Part shown: in pieces, positions 21,195-23,667 of the stretch
Layout of the letters: each line of letters starts with the position of its first letter
How positions within the stretch are numbered: the first letter of the stretch is position 1
Assembly: GCA_039926025.1 (NCBI GenBank)
Contig: JBDSXV010000136.1
Span: 1-23,667 of the forward strand
Source: Dokdonella_A sp039926025
GTDB lineage: Bacteria; Pseudomonadota; Gammaproteobacteria; Xanthomonadales; Rhodanobacteraceae
DNA length: 23,667 bases
Direction: 5' to 3'
Translations under genes and position numbers: made by a program
The notes under the pieces: generated by a model
Told to the model about the DNA's origin: nothing
What the model saw: only the letters and a program-made list of their open reading frames with translations
The model's database searches: none

Positions 21195-22877
21195 ATGTTT
21201 TCCGTCCATTCGATGGCTGCTGCTAGGGCTGGCCTCTTGTTCGCTGCGCTCTGCGCTGGCGGCAGTGCAGCCGCGAACATCGTGTCGGGAAGGGTCTCAT
21301 CGTTAGCTTCAGGCGCTCCTGTTGCTCACGCCGCGGTTACGCTCGTAAAAAACTACAGCGTGATCGATCAGACTGAATCCGGCTTGGACGGCAGTTACGC
21401 GTTTGCACTCCAACCTCCTGCGCCGGGCGATGCCTATGCCATTGAGGCGACTGCCGACGGCTATCTGTGGCTCGACCTTCCATTCGATCCGACGACATCC
21501 GATGTGCACCTCGATCTTCCGCTGCATTCCGCGGCAAGCATCCACGGTCATGTCACGCGCACCGATGGACATTCGAGCGCGAATACGTACGTGACACTCA
21601 GCAATTCATCGGAAGGCACGTGGATCGACAGCAGCGTTGTCGTGCAGTCAGACGGGACCTATCGATTCGACGGTCTGTATCCGGATACCTATCGCGTTTG
21701 TACCGGGGATATGGGACTGGGAACACTGAGGCAGTGCTACGACCACGCAGACATCACGTCGCAAGGCGGCGAAGCGTCGTTCACTCCACTGGTCATCGCT
21801 GAAGGCGAGAACCGCGCGGGAATCGACTTCGATCTCGTTGCCGGTGGTGCGATCAGCGGACAGTTCTTCGATGCGCATACCGGAAGTCCATTGGCGACCT
21901 ACCCCTTCCGCATGAGCTTCTACACCAGTACAGGCGATTTCCTGGCTGGCGAGCTCCTCGTGTCGGACGTCAATGGCCGCTACCGTGCGAGTGGATTGCC
22001 AAACGGCGCCTACTACTTGCTGCTAGCGTCGGCCGGCCCCTTCTCGGATGCATGGCAAATCCACCCGGGAGCGTGCGATCCAACTGCATGCGATCCAACC
22101 AATGGCCAGCTCGTCGAGATCGCCAATCTCGGTACCGTCGACAACATCGATTTCCAGTTCCATCCGTCCAGCTATGTCCACGGAAGGATCTTCGATGCCA
22201 CAACGAGCGCCGGCATTCCCGGCGTCACGGTGAGCGGCTACTACCGTCACTATGACCAGGGTCCTTTCGGCGGTTATACCTATGAAGTCTTTTGGTCCAC
22301 CGTTTCAGGCGACCAAGGACATTACGAGCTCTATATGTCCGGTGGCGCCGGGACGGGCAATGCCTATCGCATCGGGGCGGGGCATGCCCCACCGCACGTG
22401 AATGCGGCGTACCCGAACATCGTCTGCCCGCACGGCAGCCCCAATTGCATGTTCTACGCGACAGATGTGCTGGTCCCAACCGGTGCGACCATCGAAAACA
22501 TCGACATCCCCATGACGGCGGGCGCGTCTATTGCGGGCACGGTGCTAGACGCCACGACCCATACGCCGCTTGCTGCAACCGTTGAAGTCGCCAGTGAAGA
22601 CGGTTCCGCGAAGCAATATATCCAGGTCAAAAGCGACGGCACTTTTGCCAGCGAAGCATGGCCCATCCAGACTGCAGGTATCGCCTATGCGAAGGCCTAC
22701 ACCATGTCCTGGCCATACTCGTGCCTGGTGTACCTCGATGCGCCCTGTCCCAGTTTCGTGGATCCCATCTCTACCGCAGATGCCACACCCATTGAAGTAC
22801 ATGCAGGTGAAGTCCATACGGGCATCGATTTCCGCCTCGCCGATGACGGAATTTTCCACGACTCATTCAACCGATAG
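21195..22877 (+). CDS. Large exported protein with carboxypeptidase-regulatory-like repeats and C-terminal IFHDSFN tag
   Basis: ATG 21195 follows AAAGGGG with good spacing and gives 560 residues; the frame extends to a TTG at 21165. A signal peptide is visible (MAAARAGLLFAALCAGGSAAA, cleavage near 27). Five repeats of the transthyretin-like/carboxypeptidase-regulatory fold follow, with phrases VSGRVSSLASGAPVAHAAVT (about 30), IHGHVTRTDG (116), ISGQFFDAHTGSPL (219), VHGRIFDATTSAGIPGVTV (328) and IAGTVLDATTHTPLAATVEV (446). Each repeat is followed by DGSYAF-like or DGTYRFDGLYP-like strands. Such domains are structural or binding modules in extracellular proteins; no catalytic domain is visible. 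The chain ends DDGIFHDSFNR. It converges with the rlmI-type gene, with 47 bases between stops. Confidence 0.88.
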   Translation: MFSVHSMAAARAGLLFAALCAGGSAAANIVSGRVSSLASGAPVAHAAVTLVKNYSVIDQTESGLDGSYAFALQPPAPGDAYAIEATADGYLWLDLPFDPTTSDVHLDLPLHSAASIHGHVTRTDGHSSANTYVTLSNSSEGTWIDSSVVVQSDGTYRFDGLYPDTYRVCTGDMGLGTLRQCYDHADITSQGGEASFTPLVIAEGENRAGIDFDLVAGGAISGQFFDAHTGSPLATYPFRMSFYTSTGDFLAGELLVSDVNGRYRASGLPNGAYYLLLASAGPFSDAWQIHPGACDPTACDPTNGQLVEIANLGTVDNIDFQFHPSSYVHGRIFDATTSAGIPGVTVSGYYRHYDQGPFGGYTYEVFWSTVSGDQGHYELYMSGGAGTGNAYRIGAGHAPPHVNAAYPNIVCPHGSPNCMFYATDVLVPTGATIENIDIPMTAGASIAGTVLDATTHTPLAATVEVASEDGSAKQYIQVKSDGTFASEAWPIQTAGIAYAKAYTMSWPYSCLVYLDAPCPSFVDPISTADATPIEVHAGEVHTGIDFRLADDGIFHDSFNR

Positions 22878-22924
22878 CCGCATGCAGGCGATCGCCGGAC
22901 TCTCGCTGTCTCTTTGATGTTCGC

Positions 22925-23667
22925 TTAGCTCGGCAGGACGCGGCAGACGAATCCCTTCAGGTAATCCGTCTCTGCAATCGCCGGATGCACCGGATGATCC
23001 GGCGCTTGCTGCAGGGCAATCAACATCTGCGCCTGGCGGTCAAGATGACGCGCGCCCTGCTGCACACCGTCGAGCAATGCGGTGCGCGGCATGTGGTGCG
23101 AGCACGAACAAGTGACGAGCAGGCCATCTTTCGCCAGCACGCGCATGCCGAGCTCGTTGATGCGCCGGTAGGCGAGACTGCCTTCCTTGAAATCCTTCTT
23201 GCGCTTGATGAAGGCGGGTGGATCGAGGATGACGACGTCGTAGTGTTCGCGCGCCTCGCGAAGCGTCTTGAGGTGATCGAAGGCATCGGCGCGAACCGCG
23301 GTCACGCGATCAGCAAGGCCGTTGCGCTCCGCATTGCGCGCGATTGATTCGACCGCGGCCGCCGACGCATCCACGCAAACGACTTCACTCGCGCCGTACG
23401 CCGCTGCGCGCAGACCCCAGCCACCGAGATAGCTGAACATATCGAGCACGCGCTTGCCCTTGACGAAGCGTGCGAGCTGATCTCTGTTCTCGCGCTGGTC
23501 GTAGAACCAGCCGGTCTTCTGGCCGCCGACCGGATCGATACCGAACGTGAGTCCGCCTTCGCGCGCAATGACTTCGCCGCCGTATTCGCCGTAACCGAGA
23601 TCGGCGTATTCGGGCAGCTGTTCCATCGTGCGGATCGAGGCATCGTTCTTCCACCACAACTGGCGTG
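22925..23667 (-). CDS. rlmI: RlmI-type class I SAM-dependent 23S rRNA methyltransferase, N-terminus outside window
   Basis: About 247 codons are visible and the frame stays open to the window edge, so the start, with the expected N-terminal PUA domain, lies beyond 23667. An apparent TTG start at 23657-23659 is only internal. The methyltransferase part matches RlmI: VGGQKTGWFYDQRENRDQLA, the SAM-binding VLDMFSYLGGWGLRAAAYGA, VVCVDASAAAVESIARNAER, the catalytic-site ILDPPAFIKRKKDF, LVTCSCSHHM with the conserved cysteines, and the end DHPVHPAIAETDYLKGFVCR. RlmI makes 5-methylcytosine 1962 in 23S rRNA of E. coli. A sister family member (RlmK-like or another m5C enzyme) is possible but less likely. 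Confidence 0.88.
   Translation of the reverse strand, partial: RQLWWKNDASIRTMEQLPEYADLGYGEYGGEVIAREGGLTFGIDPVGGQKTGWFYDQRENRDQLARFVKGKRVLDMFSYLGGWGLRAAAYGASEVVCVDASAAAVESIARNAERNGLADRVTAVRADAFDHLKTLREAREHYDVVILDPPAFIKRKKDFKEGSLAYRRINELGMRVLAKDGLLVTCSCSHHMPRTALLDGVQQGARHLDRQAQMLIALQQAPDHPVHPAIAETDYLKGFVCRVLPS

Noticed and set aside
1..23667. tRNA, rRNA, CRISPR array, insertion sequence or prophage
   Set aside because: None of the usual marks (T-loop GGTTCAA sequences in cloverleaf context, evenly spaced repeats, transposase or integrase motifs) was seen when reading both strands; only REP-type and palindromic small repeats are present.

Overview
The window looks like a chromosomal piece of a high-GC gammaproteobacterium of the Xanthomonadales/Lysobacterales, probably near Rhodanobacteraceae such as Dokdonella. 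This is inferred from protein flavour, the lptD-surA-pdxA-rsmA-apaG-apaH and lgt-thyA-folA blocks, and REP repeats of the GTGGGAGCGGCTTCAGCCGCGA type. No database search was possible. I saw no rRNA, tRNA, CRISPR array, transposase gene or prophage.

Layout. (1) 1-503: the tail of an unrecognised gene and a small three-helix membrane protein. (2) 508-2996, minus strand: two translationally coupled FAD monooxygenases of ubiquinone synthesis, UbiH and a UbiI/UbiF-type paralogue. The second carries a REP inverted pair translated in frame. (3) 3087-5500, plus strand: a six-helix membrane protein that fits the BtuM type of vitamin B12 transporter, a PduO-type cobalamin adenosyltransferase, a possible 68-codon ORF and a histone-deacetylase-family amidohydrolase. 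(4) 5590-10241, plus strand: an accessory-looking stretch with a membrane-anchored winged-helix/TPR regulator and two exported proteins, one with Delta-60 repeats and one small and cysteine-rich. (5) 10486-18061, plus strand: the conserved envelope/housekeeping block lptD, a small membrane protein, surA, pdxA, rsmA (ksgA), apaG and apaH, followed by a 130-residue membrane-anchored hypothetical. A 348-base gap full of REP elements separates pdxA from rsmA. (6) 18553-20820, minus strand: lgt, thyA and folA, the last two overlapping by 4 bases. (7) 21195-22877: a large exported protein with carboxypeptidase-regulatory-like repeats. (8) 22925 to the end, minus strand: an RlmI-type rRNA methyltransferase cut by the window edge.

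How the genes fit together. LptD (LPS insertion), SurA (chaperone for LptD and other barrels) and Lgt (lipoprotein maturation) serve the outer envelope. PdxA makes pyridoxal phosphate, and ThyA/FolA form the dTMP-folate cycle. UbiH and its paralogue hydroxylate ubiquinone precursors. The BtuM-like protein and PduO would bring in corrinoid and convert it to adenosylcobalamin.

The most unusual signal is that all three predicted exported proteins (8088-9458, 9672-10241, 21195-22877), unrelated in their bodies, end in the same short pattern [IY]-F-x-[DN]-[GS]-F-[EDN] with at most two residues after it. This suggests a short C-terminal export or sorting tag. Other notable points are REP DNA recruited into coding sequence, and a second palindromic repeat family that forms the end of Lgt and lies beside the start of pduO.
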